This document shows positions 43,235 to 52,832 of a stretch of DNA of 64,000 nt, in pieces (the first letter of the stretch is position 1; each line of letters starts with the position of its first letter). Location of the stretch: assembly GCA_937139495.1 (NCBI GenBank), contig CAKZQC010000007.1:1-64000 (forward strand), given 5' to 3'. A program made the translations under genes and the position numbers. The notes under the pieces were generated by a model. It ran no database searches, was not told where the DNA came from, and was given only the letters and a program-made list of their open reading frames with translations. The stretch is from an uncultured Saprospiraceae bacterium (lineage in GTDB: Bacteria > Bacteroidota > Bacteroidia > Chitinophagales > Saprospiraceae).

Positions 43235-44011
43235 ATGAGCCAAAGAAAAACAATACTCATCAGCAATGATGATGGCATTACTGCCAAAGGGATAAAAAGC
43301 CTAATAGAAGTAGCCAAACAATTTGGCGATGTTTATGTCGTAGCACCTGATAGCCCACAGTCGGCACAGGGACACGCCATTACCCTCGAAGACCCTATCC
43401 GAATCTACAAAACTGATATTTTTGGCGAAGAAGTAGTCGCCTACGAATGCAGCGGCACGCCTGTCGATTGCATCAAAATAGCCAAACACCTCGTACTCAA
43501 AGGCAAAAAAATTGACCTATGTGTATCTGGTATCAATCACGGCTCCAATGCTTCGACTAATATTATCTACTCTGGAACGATGTCCGCAGCTATGGAAGCA
43601 GCTATGGAAGGCATTCCTGCTATCGGGTTTTCGTTGCTCGACTACCAAGCCGATGCCAACTTTGACGGAGCCAAGGCATATGCTCAAAAGCTAATCGCAG
43701 AAGTGCTAGAGAACGGCATGGGCAATGCCAATTTATTGAATGTCAATATCCCTCAATTGCCTGCTGACCAAATCAAAGGCATGAAAGTTTGTCGACAAGC
43801 CAAAGGCTACTGGAAAGAAGATTTTCTGGAAGGAAAAGACCCTATGGGCAGAGCTTATTATTGGCTAACAGGCAAGTACGAATACCAAGACCAAGGTGAA
43901 GAATCTGATATTTGGGCATTAGAAAACGGCTATGTTTCTATCGTACCCGTACAATATGATTTGACCGAATATTCGTCCTTAGATAGCTTGCAAAAGCTAG
44001 AAAAACTGTAA
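43235..44011 (+). CDS. surE: 5'/3'-nucleotidase SurE
   Basis: Removes phosphate from nucleoside monophosphates and is linked to stationary-phase survival. The 258 residues match the family. Metal ligands sit in ILISNDDGI (N11, D12, D13) and APDSPQSAQGHAIT (S43), with a third in CVSGINHGSN, and YECSGTPVDCIK is conserved. It is followed by a small membrane protein gene after a hairpin-rich 200-bp gap; in many Bacteroidota surE is near lipid A genes, but none is in view here. Confidence 0.95.
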   Translation: MSQRKTILISNDDGITAKGIKSLIEVAKQFGDVYVVAPDSPQSAQGHAITLEDPIRIYKTDIFGEEVVAYECSGTPVDCIKIAKHLVLKGKKIDLCVSGINHGSNASTNIIYSGTMSAAMEAAMEGIPAIGFSLLDYQADANFDGAKAYAQKLIAEVLENGMGNANLLNVNIPQLPADQIKGMKVCRQAKGYWKEDFLEGKDPMGRAYYWLTGKYEYQDQGEESDIWALENGYVSIVPVQYDLTEYSSLDSLQKLEKL

Positions 44012-44044
44012 CCAATCGTTTGTTCGTGCATTATTTTGTTGAGT

Positions 44045-44186
44045 TTGCCTTTGCAGGGCTTTGTTGAGCCAACTGCAAACGGCTACTTTTTTGTTTCATT
44101 GTTGATTCTTGCCCTTGCGGGCAATTGTTGAGTCAATTGTAGCTTAAACAGAGCTCGAAGAGCGAACAAACAATTGCCGCAGGCAA
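44045..44186. repeat. Cluster of TTGCC/GGCAA hairpins
   Basis: Three close hairpins: TTGCC...GGC near 44050, TTGCCC/GGGCAA at 44109-44124 within a wider TTGATTC/GAGTCAA pairing, and TTGCC/GGCAA at 44174-44186. GTTTGTTCG and CGAACAAAC also mirror each other across the gap. Similar hairpins occur at 35743 and 43118. Confidence 0.5.
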
Positions 44187-44210
44187 ACTCAAAAACAAAA
44201 AAAATAAATT

Positions 44211-44522
44211 ATGCTTAAAAATAAATTTCCGTTTGGATTAGCCTTTGGTGCGTTATTGCCATTAATTTGTTACCCACTCATCGCCTACCTAGACCACCTG
44301 ATTACAGCGAAAGATTTGATTAATAAAATAACAGGAAATAGCAATATTATCTGGGGTGGATTCAAATTAAGCACCTTGATATTATTGACCATTTGTACCA
44401 ACTTAATTCCTACTATTCTTGCCAACCGCAAACGATTGGATGAGTTCGTACGTGGTATTATGATACCAACAGTAGTCTATTGTTTCATTTGGTTTTTCTA
44501 TTTTTGGAAAGACTTCATGTAA
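44211..44522 (+). CDS. Small integral membrane protein
   Basis: A 103-residue protein with three hydrophobic spans (about 7-27, 50-68, 80-98) separated by short charged loops (ANRKRLDEFVRG). No family was recognised. It lies between surE and hemB and is probably independent of both, given gaps of about 200 and 120 bp. Confidence 0.55.
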   Translation: MLKNKFPFGLAFGALLPLICYPLIAYLDHLITAKDLINKITGNSNIIWGGFKLSTLILLTICTNLIPTILANRKRLDEFVRGIMIPTVVYCFIWFFYFWKDFM

Positions 44523-44645
44523 GACTTTTGTCAAATAAGCCTCAGAGATATACACTTTTAGATATCGCAGATACAAAAGACTATTTTTGAACTAAATAGA
44601 GCTTATTTCACTCAACTACTTCATTCCATATTCTAAAAAAAAGCT

Positions 44646-45626
44646 ATGTATATACGTCCTCGCAGAAATAGAAAAAGTGCTGCTGTTCGCTTGCACGCAC
44701 AAGAAACACACATTCAAGCCAATCAATTAATCTATCCTTTGTTCTTGTATGATGGCAAAAATATCCAGCAAGAAGTAGCTTCGCTACCAGGGAATTATCG
44801 TTGGTCGCTTGACCGATTGCTGCCCGAAGTAGAAGCCTGTTTGAAGCTAGGAATTACGACTTTTGTACTGTTTCCTGCCGTAGATGAGTCGCTCAAAGAC
44901 CAAGTAGCAACGTACAGCTATGCTGACGAAAACTTTTATTTGCATGCTATCCGCACCCTCAAAGAGACGTTTCCCGAATGCTGTATCATGACTGATGTAG
45001 CCATGGATCCCTACAGCTCTGACGGGCACGATGGACTCGTCAAAGACGGCAAAATCCTCAATGATGAGACGCTGCCTATTTTGGCAAAAATGTCGATTGC
45101 TCAAGCTCAAGCTGGTGCTGACATATTAGGACCTTCGGATATGATGGACGGCAGAATAGGATATATGCGCGAAGCACTCGACGAAAACGGATTTACAGAC
45201 GTGTCTATCATGTCTTATACCGCCAAGTATGCCTCTGCTTTTTATGGTCCGTTTAGAGATGCACTTGATTCTGCACCCAAGGCTGGTGACAAGAAAACCT
45301 ACCAAATGAATCCTGCCAACAAGCGTGAAGCACTCATTGAGGCAGAATTGGATTGGAGCGAAGGTGCCGATTATTTAATGGTCAAACCCGCCCTACCCTA
45401 CTTGGATATTATCCATATTCTGAATCAGAATTTCGATACGCCTATCGCAGCCTATAATGTGAGTGGAGAGTGTGCCATGTTGATTGCTGCCGCCCAAAAA
45501 GGTTGGCTAGATTTCGACAAAGCCATGCCCGAAATGCTGATGAGTATCAAGCGTGCAGGTGCTTCTGTTATTTTGACTTACTTTGCCAAGCAATACGCTC
45601 AAATGCTACGAGATGGAAAAATCTAA
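44646..45626 (+). CDS. hemB: Porphobilinogen synthase (delta-aminolevulinic acid dehydratase)
   Basis: Condenses two 5-aminolevulinate molecules to porphobilinogen for haem. The 326 residues are standard. Schiff-base lysines are K194 (SYTAKYASAFYGPFR) and K247 (LMVKPALPYLD). The metal segment reads DVAMDPYSSDGHDG (117-130): the zinc cysteines of animal and E. coli enzymes are replaced by Ala/Asp, so this is the Asp-type, Mg-dependent form. It overlaps the NlpC/P60 gene by 14 bp. Confidence 0.96.
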   Translation: MYIRPRRNRKSAAVRLHAQETHIQANQLIYPLFLYDGKNIQQEVASLPGNYRWSLDRLLPEVEACLKLGITTFVLFPAVDESLKDQVATYSYADENFYLHAIRTLKETFPECCIMTDVAMDPYSSDGHDGLVKDGKILNDETLPILAKMSIAQAQAGADILGPSDMMDGRIGYMREALDENGFTDVSIMSYTAKYASAFYGPFRDALDSAPKAGDKKTYQMNPANKREALIEAELDWSEGADYLMVKPALPYLDIIHILNQNFDTPIAAYNVSGECAMLIAAAQKGWLDFDKAMPEMLMSIKRAGASVILTYFAKQYAQMLRDGKI

Positions 45627-46335
45627 TGCTACAGAAGAGCCATTTTTCCCTTTCGGGCAATGCCATTTAGCCGCCTTGCCTATCCGAGCCGAGCCGAGCC
45701 ACCCTTCCGAAATGGTGACCCAATTGCTCTACAAAGAGCAGTATCAACTATTGTGTTCTAGTGGTGATTGGCATCAAATAAAATGTCAACACGATGGCTA
45801 CGAAGGTTGGCTACCGACTAGCCAAATCTGGGAAATAACTGCCGACCAATACCATGCACCTATCAGTCATCGACAAACAGCTTTATTAACTACTGATAAA
45901 GAAAAATCTATGTTGAGCTATTTGGGTACACCCAGTTATGACCAACCAACGGCGACTGCTGTAGCACCTAATTCTAGTGTGGAATTAGCATTGCAGTATA
46001 TCAATACGCCTTACTTGTGGGGCGGAAGAACCCCTTTAGGTATTGATTGCTCTGGATTAGTGCAAGTTGTGTTTGCTACTTTGGGCAAAAACCTACCTAG
46101 AGATGCTTACCAACAAGCTACTATTGGTCAGCAAATAGATTGGCAAAATAGAAAAATAGGCGATGTTGTTTTTTTTGAAAACGATCAAAATAGAATCACC
46201 CACGTTGGAATTTTGTCTGATATGGACAAAATAGTGCATGCTTCGGCTTGGGTTCGAGTCGATTTATTGACAAAAGAAGGAATTTTTCATGGCAATAAAA
46301 AAACACATCAACTCAGTCATTTGCAGCGTTTTTGA
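45613..46335 (+). CDS. NlpC/P60 (C40) peptidoglycan hydrolase with SH3-like domain
   Basis: The ATG at 45613 (MEKSNATEEPFFPFG), inside the end of hemB, is chosen over an upstream TTG. The ~240-residue protein has an SH3b-like N-domain (SEMVTQLLYKEQYQLLCSSGDWHQIKC...GWLPTSQIW) and a C-terminal NlpC/P60 domain with catalytic C146 (IDCSGLVQVVF), H197 (THVGIL) and H209 (IVHAS). It would cut gamma-D-glutamyl-diamino-acid bonds. There is no signal peptide, so it may act on peptidoglycan fragments in the cytoplasm during recycling. Confidence 0.88.
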   Translation: MEKSNATEEPFFPFGQCHLAALPIRAEPSHPSEMVTQLLYKEQYQLLCSSGDWHQIKCQHDGYEGWLPTSQIWEITADQYHAPISHRQTALLTTDKEKSMLSYLGTPSYDQPTATAVAPNSSVELALQYINTPYLWGGRTPLGIDCSGLVQVVFATLGKNLPRDAYQQATIGQQIDWQNRKIGDVVFFENDQNRITHVGILSDMDKIVHASAWVRVDLLTKEGIFHGNKKTHQLSHLQRF

Positions 46336-46452
46336 GGCTCAAAAGCTACTTTTTAGGTTTATTTCCATAAAAATCACCAAAAAAAGTAGTTTTTTTAGTC
46401 TCAAAGTTTGGAAATCCAAAAGTATGCCCTATATTTGCCATCGCATTAAAGA

Positions 46453-46537
46453 GCGGGTGTGGTGAAATTGGTAGACACGCTAGACTTAGGATCTAGTGCC
46501 GCAAGGTGTGTGGGTTCGAGTCCCTCCACCCGCACCA
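46453..46537 (+). tRNA. tRNA-Leu (anticodon UAG)
   Basis: A complete 85-nt class II tRNA with encoded CCA. Acceptor GCGGGTG pairs with CACCCGC (46527-46533). The anticodon stem CTAGA/TCTAG encloses loop CTTAGGA with anticodon TAG. A long variable arm follows, then the T-arm GGGTTCGAGTCCC. It reads CUA and CUG codons. Confidence 0.97.
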
Positions 46538-46541
46538 AACA

Positions 46542-46608
46542 AAAGTGCAAGTTGCAGGAATCATTATTGCTCTAGGGTAGATTCGCAGCTTGCACTTTCT
46601 TTATTTTT
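46542..46608 (+). terminator. Hairpin terminator after tRNA-Leu
   Basis: AAAGTGCAAGTTGC and GCAGCTTGCACTTT pair across a ~29-base loop and are followed by a T-rich tail (46597-46608). Confidence 0.65.
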
Positions 46609-46703
46609 AAATAATTCTTTGTTTGGTAGGAATCTCTCCTTGGGTTATCAAAACATCAAGAACTCCTACTCAATAATTATCTTCATACAATATACTTTAT
46701 ACT

Positions 46704-48122
46704 ATGCCGACTGTTAAGCACGACAATACAGATGCACTAAATGCTATTCTTACTGTAGAAATTGCGAAAGCTGATTATTTACCTAAGGTGAATGCTAAAT
46801 TGAAAGAGCACCGCAAAAATGCTCAAATCAAAGGTTTCCGCCCTGGCAAAGTGCCTATGGCGATGATTAAAGGCAGATTTGGAAATTCTCTATTGGTTGA
46901 CGAAGTCAACGAACTAATAGGTGAAAGTATCAACAACTACATCAACGAAAACAAACTCAAAACAATCGGTCAACCACTTCCTATCGAAGGAAAAGAAGTA
47001 TCATTGGACATCAACAAGCCAAATGATTATTCTTTTGAGTTCGAGATTGGATTGACTCCTGATTTTGAAGTACAAGGAATTTCTTTGGACAACAAACTTC
47101 CTTACTACGACATCACTATCGAAGATGCTCAAATAGAAGAAGAAGTAGAGTCTGTACGTGGTCGCTTCGGCAACGGTTTTGAAGAAGACGTCAAAGACGT
47201 TATCGAATCGGATATGTTGACGATTAGCTTGGAAGAGCTTGATGGCAAAAAATTAAAAGAAAATGGAGTGGTACGTGAGGAAACTTACTTGGCACTACGT
47301 GATACAGCTGATGCTAAATTGAAAGACAATTTGTTGACGGCTACTATTGGTGATACTTTTGACATCAATGTATTTGAAATGGAAGACAAAGATGCTGCTC
47401 ACGTTAAGAAGCACATCTTGGGTCTAGAAGAAGATGCAGAAGTAGGCGAAAAATTCCGTTTGACTATCAAAGAAATCAAACGTGTTAAGAAAGCTGATTT
47501 GAACGAAGAATTTTTCAAACAACTCTTCCCTAACGAAGAAATCGCTACTGCTGAAGATTTCAAAGCAAAGATTAAAGAAGAAATTGGCAAAAACTACAAA
47601 CAAGCTTCTTTGGCTCACTTCAATGATTTAGCGTTCGATGAGTTGATTGCTAAAAATGACATTGAATTGCCACTAGAGTTTTTGAAAAAATGGCTAAAAA
47701 GCAATAACGAAGATATTGAAGAAAGCTATTTTGATACAAAAGACTTCCAAAATTTCCTAAAAGGACTTCGTTGGAACATCATCCGTGAAGAATTGGCTGC
47801 TCGCTACAAGGCAGAAGTAAGCATGGAAGAAATTGAAAACTCAGTAAGAGAAGAAGTACTACGTTACTTCAATCATCAAATCCCAGCTTATGGCGAAATG
47901 ATGGACAATATGGTACAACGTGTACTATCGGACAAAAACGAAACTAGAAAACGTTTCGATATGTTAATGGATCAAAAAGTATTGCAAGCAGCTGCCGAGA
48001 ATATGGGCAAAGACGTGCAAGAAATGTCTAAAGAAGCATTTGAAGCAAAAACTCAAGTTTATCGTGATGCTAAAACAGCAGAGCAAGAAGAAGCAAAAGA
48101 AGAATTGACTACTGCAGAGTAA
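46704..48122 (+). CDS. tig: Trigger factor
   Basis: The ribosome-bound chaperone that meets nascent chains at the exit tunnel. The N-terminal domain contains the ribosome-docking signature GFRPGKVP (44-51). The central PPIase-like region (about 145-245) is divergent from the FKBP fold of E. coli, as in other Bacteroidota. The C-terminal helical arms (about 260-430) end in an acidic Glu/Lys-rich tail. The usual clpP and clpX genes are not adjacent. A strong terminator follows. Confidence 0.95.
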   Translation: MPTVKHDNTDALNAILTVEIAKADYLPKVNAKLKEHRKNAQIKGFRPGKVPMAMIKGRFGNSLLVDEVNELIGESINNYINENKLKTIGQPLPIEGKEVSLDINKPNDYSFEFEIGLTPDFEVQGISLDNKLPYYDITIEDAQIEEEVESVRGRFGNGFEEDVKDVIESDMLTISLEELDGKKLKENGVVREETYLALRDTADAKLKDNLLTATIGDTFDINVFEMEDKDAAHVKKHILGLEEDAEVGEKFRLTIKEIKRVKKADLNEEFFKQLFPNEEIATAEDFKAKIKEEIGKNYKQASLAHFNDLAFDELIAKNDIELPLEFLKKWLKSNNEDIEESYFDTKDFQNFLKGLRWNIIREELAARYKAEVSMEEIENSVREEVLRYFNHQIPAYGEMMDNMVQRVLSDKNETRKRFDMLMDQKVLQAAAENMGKDVQEMSKEAFEAKTQVYRDAKTAEQEEAKEELTTAE

Positions 48123-48173
48123 GCAAAAAAGACATATAGAGCTTGAAAAACAGCTAAATTTTGATTTTTTTTT

Positions 48174-48216
48174 AAAAGTCTATAAATAACTAATTTATTT
48201 ATAGACTTTTTTTATT
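48174..48216 (+). terminator. Terminator of tig
   Basis: AAAAGTCTATAAATAA pairs with TTATTTATAGACTTTT across a 6-base loop, followed by a T-run, about 50 bp after the tig stop. Confidence 0.9.
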
Positions 48217-48570
48217 ATTATTTTTTTATCTTTGTAGCCTTATTGAGAGATAAGCATATTAATAAAGATTGATACTTTAATATCTTAGCAACATTACTTT
48301 AACCAAATAGTTATACTAAATACTTTAGTTTTTTTGTTAATTAGTGTCGCTTAAAGAGAAAAAGTAAGTATCCTATTTTACTTCTTTTGTTTTTCTTTAT
48401 AACACCACCCTTCCTTTTCCCACCCAAGGTAACACGATTGTATTAATGTTTCATTAACAATCAATAAGATGACCAAACGAATCATATACCGTCTAATATA
48501 TACGTAAGTAACATATACTTACCTTTAGTTTTAGACATTTATCTTGTAATTATAAATTTTAATCTCAAAC
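48217..48570. other. Intergenic region before the ArsR pair
   Basis: It contains TATCTTTG at 48228-48235 (a -7-like box without a clear partner) and, nearer the gene, a candidate operator at 48504-48522. Otherwise AT-rich and featureless. Confidence 0.4.
48504..48522. promoter_or_regulatory. Candidate ArsR-type operator
   Basis: The inverted repeat GTAAGT-N7-ACTTAC lies 49 bp before the first ArsR-type gene. Its size and place suit autoregulation by a winged-helix dimer, but no binding data exist. Confidence 0.35.
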
Positions 48571-48921
48571 ATGAGTAAGAAATCGAAGGCACAAACTTTC
48601 ACCCTTAAAAATGGGAAACAGCCCATCAAATTGGATTTTGTAGAATTACGCAAAGTTGTTTTAGTTCTTAGAGCAATAGGACATGATCTCAGAAAAAAAA
48701 TCATTGAATTGTTGAGAGAAAACGAATCAATGAATGTAACTGACATTTATGTTAAGCTACGTGTAGAGCAGTCTGTAGCATCACAGCACTTGCGTACTCT
48801 ACGTGACGAAGGAGTAGTATTGACTAACCGTAACGGTAAGTTCATTTATTACACCCTCAATCACAAAAGATTGGAGGAGATTGCTGAATTGGTAGAGAAC
48901 CTAACGGCTCACCGAGTATAA
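48571..48921 (+). CDS. ArsR-family winged-helix regulator, Cys-free
   Basis: A 116-residue dimeric repressor. The winged-helix core is clear: LRAIGHDLRKKIIELLRENESMNVTDIYVKLRVEQSVASQHLRTLRDEGVV (about 33-83), with VEQSVASQHLRTL as recognition helix and NGKFIYYTL as the wing. The protein contains no cysteine, so the classic arsenic or cadmium thiol sites are absent and its inducer is unknown. A second ArsR-type gene follows 64 bp downstream. Confidence 0.9.
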   Translation: MSKKSKAQTFTLKNGKQPIKLDFVELRKVVLVLRAIGHDLRKKIIELLRENESMNVTDIYVKLRVEQSVASQHLRTLRDEGVVLTNRNGKFIYYTLNHKRLEEIAELVENLTAHRV

Positions 48922-48985
48922 GCAGCATCTGTTTCCCCTTACTAAATGATTCCCAAAAAATTATTTACGAAAAAATACTAAAAAA

Positions 48986-49291
48986 ATGAACACAAATATG
49001 ATAATAGTAGATGAAGATAAGCTGGATACATCAGCAGAAATCTTGCGTGCATTAACGCACGATTTGAGACTAGAAATATTATCTTTTATTGACAAGAACG
49101 AAAAAATAAACGTTAATAAAATATACAATACGCTTAACTTGGAGCAGTCTATCACTTCACAGCATTTGCGTATTTTGCGTTTGGCGAATATTGTCACTTC
49201 TGACCGTCAAGGCAAACAAATTTTTTATTCTGTCAATTATGACTACATCAATTCATTGATTGGTAACATAAAAGATTTCTTGGAGAAGTAA
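48986..49291 (+). CDS. ArsR-family winged-helix regulator, Cys-free paralogue
   Basis: A 101-residue paralogue of the preceding regulator. The core LRALTHDLRLEILSFIDKNEKINVNKIYNTLNLEQSITSQHLRILRLANIV is followed by the wing RQGKQIFYSV, and again there is no cysteine. The pair may form homo- or heterodimers on shared sites. A strong terminator lies downstream, so the two genes probably form one transcript. Confidence 0.9.
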   Translation: MNTNMIIVDEDKLDTSAEILRALTHDLRLEILSFIDKNEKINVNKIYNTLNLEQSITSQHLRILRLANIVTSDRQGKQIFYSVNYDYINSLIGNIKDFLEK

Positions 49292-49605
49292 TATTGTAAG
49301 CGTTTTCAATACGCATTTTCAATACATTACACAAACCACTAATTTAGAGAGGTTCATTAGGTAGTATTCTACTTAACGAACCTCTTTTTTTTGCAATAAA
49401 AGCTCTATTCCCTCCTATCAATAGACACATTGCTAAGGAAATATTATTTTTAGCCTACTAGATGCTACAAAACAAAGCGGTTCTTTTGCATACAAGCGTA
49501 GTTTTTCTAACTTTGTAAGCTTTAAGAAAGCATAAGTAACTACTTATTGTATTTTGACTAAAATACAATCCTTATACAATCAATATATATCTGAAATAAT
49601 ACTCC
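49292..49605. other. Intergenic gap, 314 bp
   Basis: It holds the terminator of the ArsR pair (49346-49393) and, at 49451-49480, TAGCCTACTAGATGCTACAA followed by AACAAAGCGG, a degraded part of the dispersed 45-bp family. Nothing else was recognised. Confidence 0.45.
49346..49393 (+). terminator. Terminator of the ArsR pair
   Basis: AGAGGTTC and GAACCTCT with an extra TTA/TAA pairing flank a ~14-base loop, followed by nine T. Confidence 0.85.
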
Positions 49606-52600
49606 ATGAAATCGTTCAAACAAGCAAGTACACTGACTGGGTGGGTTCTATTTTTAGTAGCCGCTACCGTTTACATCCTGACAGCAGAGCCGACCACTTC
49701 CCTATGGGATTGTGGTGAATTTATTTCTGCGGCTGACAAGCTCGAAGTAGTTCACCCTCCAGGGGCGCCCCTCTTTTTGATGATTGGCAGAATGTTCGCT
49801 TTTATGGCATCTGTTATATCCGACAATAAATCGAACGTAGCCTATGCCCTCAATATGATGTCGGGTATCTCTACCGCCTTTTTGGTCATGTTTGTGACCT
49901 TATCGACCATCATACTCGGCAAACTTGCCTTGGTCGGAAGACAAGGCATACCTACGGGACACACCAAAGCTGCTATTTTGGTAGGTGGTGCTGTAGCAGG
50001 TTTATGTACTACTTTCGCTACCTCCGTTTGGTTTTCGGCAGTAGAAGGTGAGGTATATGCCCTTTCTTCTTTTTTTACAGGATTGGTCATGTGGTCGTCC
50101 CTACACTGGTACGATTCCGATAGCCCAAAAGCTGATCGTTGGTTGATATTCATCTCTTATATGATGGGACTATCTATTGGCGTTCACTTATTGAGTTTGC
50201 TAGCGTTCCCATTTTTGGGCGTATTGTTTTATTTCAAAAGACAAGAAAAAGAAAAAGGCGATACTAGGTTTATGCCTGATGGAGCTTTAATTGGTTTTGT
50301 TGGTGGTTTTGTTGGCTTGTGTGCGGTGCAATACTTCATCATACCTCGTATTCCTCAACTCGCTGCCCTATTTGATTATGGTACCGTCAATGGTCTCGGC
50401 TTAGGCTTGGGTAGTGGTGTTCTACTGTTCTTTGCATTGATAATCGGTAGTATTGTCGCTACATTGACCTATGCACACAAAAACAAAAACTATTATCTCC
50501 ACCTTGTTACGATGATGGTGGTTATGATTTTGATTGGTTTCTCTTCCTACGGAATGGTCGTAATACGTGCCAACGCAGAAACGGCAATCAATATGAATAA
50601 CCCAAGCGACCCTTACAGTATGCTCTCTTACCTTAACCGTGAGCAATATGGCGACCGTCCGTTGGTGTATGGTCCTCACTTCAAAGCCGAAAGACTCAAG
50701 GGTCCAGATGGTCGTACAAGTCCTAAGAGTTACGTAAAAACTAAAGAAGTATATCGTCCGATAGAGCAAGAAGATGGTAGCTATAAATATGAAGCTGTTG
50801 ACCAAAAAGGTGCGATTATTTACGAAAAAGATGACATGATGCTATTCCCTCGCTTAGGTCATGCAGATAGAGGTGGCGAATATATCAAATGGTTGGATCT
50901 ACAAGATACCAAAGGTCGTATCAAGGATCCTACTTTCGGGCAGAATATTGGTTTCTTCTTCGACTATCAAATCGGCTATATGTATGGTCGTTACTTCGCT
51001 TGGAACTTTATTGGTCGTCAAAACGCCATGCAAGGAACTGACGGTAACCCCAAAAAAGGAAACTGGTTGAGTGGTGTTGGTTTTATTGATAGTGGCAGAT
51101 TGTACGACCAAAGTAATTTGCCCGAAACCATCAAAAATGATAAATCTAGACAAGTTTACTATTTCCTACCCTTCATTTTGGGGCTAATTGGATTGATTTT
51201 CCACTTCTCTAAACGCCCACGAGAAGCCTTTGCTTTACTTGTTTTGTTCTTGATGACAGGACTGGCTATTATTGTGTTTTCCAATCAGCCACCTAGAGAG
51301 CCAAGAGAAAGAGATTATGTATTGGTTGGTTCTATCTTTACATTCTGTATCTGGATAGGATTGTCTGTGCCGTTTATGTTTGATTATCTCAAAGAGAAAA
51401 TTGGTGGATTACCTTCTGTTGCCTTGGTTAGTGTAGCAGCACTTATGGCACCTGTATTGATGGGTAGCCAAAACTGGCAGAGCCATTCTAGAGCAGATCA
51501 TTATGCTGCTAGAGACTATGCTGTCAATTTCTTGGAATCTTGTGAGAAAAATGCCATTCTGTTCACCTATGGTGATAATGATACCTACCCGCTTTGGTAT
51601 GCTCAGGAGGTAGAAGGTATTCGTACTGATGTGCGTGTGATTAACTTTAGTCTTTTGGCAGTCGATTGGTATGTCGATCAGTTGAGAAGAAAAATCAATA
51701 ATTCGCCTAAAGTAGAAATGACTATCCCGAAAGAAGGATACAAAGGCAAAAAAAGAAACTACCTCCCTGTGGTGCCACTTCGTGGTGATAAATCTATCAA
51801 CTTGGAAGAGGTGGTTGAGTTTGTTAGCAAAACGCCTACTCGTTGGCCAAATCCACAATTGGCAGAAAACTTCGAGAGTTTCGTTCCTGCTCAAAAAGTA
51901 TATTTGAATGTAGATATTGCCAAAGCTAAAGCGAATGGAGCTATTCCGAGCACTATTCCCGATTCGATGCTACTAGACAAAATGTATTTCAACTTGCGTA
52001 CAACAGACTATATGTACAAGGATGATATTGCATTGATGGATATTATTGCGACTAACGCCGCCAAAGGTTGGGAACGTCCAATCTACTTTGCCGTAACTTG
52101 TCGTGCAGACAAAATGGGTGGTTTGACCGAATACCTCAACTTAGAAGGATTGGCACTACGTATTGTACCTTACAAAACAACAAATCCAGCAGGTAGAGGA
52201 ATGCCTATATTCATGGGGCGTGTCGATACCGAATTGATGTACGAGAACATGGTTGGTACGGAAGAAAATCCAGGTAAATTTGCTTGGGGTAACTTTGACA
52301 AACTCAATACTTTTGTTGACGAAAGTTATATGCCTTCAGTACACAGTATTCAGTATTCTTTCATGCGTTTGGTAGAAGCACTAGAGCGTGAAGGCAAAAG
52401 AGAGAAAGCCATTGCGACACTTGACAAAGTATTTGAAGCATTTCCTGATTTCAATTTCCCTTATGACGAAAGTCAAATGGCAATGTCTGGAATTAACTTC
52501 TACTTTGCTTTCGGAGAAGAAGCAAAAGCACAAAAATACATGGATATTTACTTAGATCAATTGCTAGACAAACAACGTTATTTCAACGATTTGGGGACAG

Positions 52601-52743
52601 AAGACAAAGCTACTTTTGCAGGAGAAATACAGCAAAACCTAGGTATGTTACAGCAGTTGGGTAGATTTGCAACTCAATCAACTGACGAGGCGTACAAAAC
52701 TAAAGTACTAGATCGTATGCAAGTGGTGATTCCACAGCAGTAA
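49606..52743 (+). CDS. DUF2723 membrane protein, probable GT-C type
   Basis: A 1045-residue protein with about 11-12 membrane spans in its first 600 residues and a large soluble C-terminal part. The family signature is near the N-terminus: LTAEPTTSLWDCGEFISAADKLEVVHPPGAPLFLMIGR, where the acidic DCGE fits the catalytic loop of GT-C glycosyltransferases. The C-terminal ~400 residues include FTYGDNDTYPLWYAQEVEGIRTDVRVIN and a helical repeat-like end. It is expected in the inner membrane and to transfer sugars to periplasmic proteins or lipids; no substrate is known. Confidence 0.88.
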   Translation: MKSFKQASTLTGWVLFLVAATVYILTAEPTTSLWDCGEFISAADKLEVVHPPGAPLFLMIGRMFAFMASVISDNKSNVAYALNMMSGISTAFLVMFVTLSTIILGKLALVGRQGIPTGHTKAAILVGGAVAGLCTTFATSVWFSAVEGEVYALSSFFTGLVMWSSLHWYDSDSPKADRWLIFISYMMGLSIGVHLLSLLAFPFLGVLFYFKRQEKEKGDTRFMPDGALIGFVGGFVGLCAVQYFIIPRIPQLAALFDYGTVNGLGLGLGSGVLLFFALIIGSIVATLTYAHKNKNYYLHLVTMMVVMILIGFSSYGMVVIRANAETAINMNNPSDPYSMLSYLNREQYGDRPLVYGPHFKAERLKGPDGRTSPKSYVKTKEVYRPIEQEDGSYKYEAVDQKGAIIYEKDDMMLFPRLGHADRGGEYIKWLDLQDTKGRIKDPTFGQNIGFFFDYQIGYMYGRYFAWNFIGRQNAMQGTDGNPKKGNWLSGVGFIDSGRLYDQSNLPETIKNDKSRQVYYFLPFILGLIGLIFHFSKRPREAFALLVLFLMTGLAIIVFSNQPPREPRERDYVLVGSIFTFCIWIGLSVPFMFDYLKEKIGGLPSVALVSVAALMAPVLMGSQNWQSHSRADHYAARDYAVNFLESCEKNAILFTYGDNDTYPLWYAQEVEGIRTDVRVINFSLLAVDWYVDQLRRKINNSPKVEMTIPKEGYKGKKRNYLPVVPLRGDKSINLEEVVEFVSKTPTRWPNPQLAENFESFVPAQKVYLNVDIAKAKANGAIPSTIPDSMLLDKMYFNLRTTDYMYKDDIALMDIIATNAAKGWERPIYFAVTCRADKMGGLTEYLNLEGLALRIVPYKTTNPAGRGMPIFMGRVDTELMYENMVGTEENPGKFAWGNFDKLNTFVDESYMPSVHSIQYSFMRLVEALEREGKREKAIATLDKVFEAFPDFNFPYDESQMAMSGINFYFAFGEEAKAQKYMDIYLDQLLDKQRYFNDLGTEDKATFAGEIQQNLGMLQQLGRFATQSTDEAYKTKVLDRMQVVIPQQ

Positions 52744-52768
52744 AATTCAATAGCATAACAGATACAAA

Positions 52769-52812
52769 AGAAGGCGACCAAACAATAATTGTTTGGTCGC
52801 CTTCTCTATTTT
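52769..52812. terminator. Terminator of the DUF2723 gene
   Basis: AGAAGGCGACCAAACAAT and its complement form an 18-bp stem with a tiny loop, followed by a T-rich stretch, about 25 bp after the stop. Confidence 0.9.
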
Positions 52813-52832
52813 TTTTGAGGTACAATGTCTTA

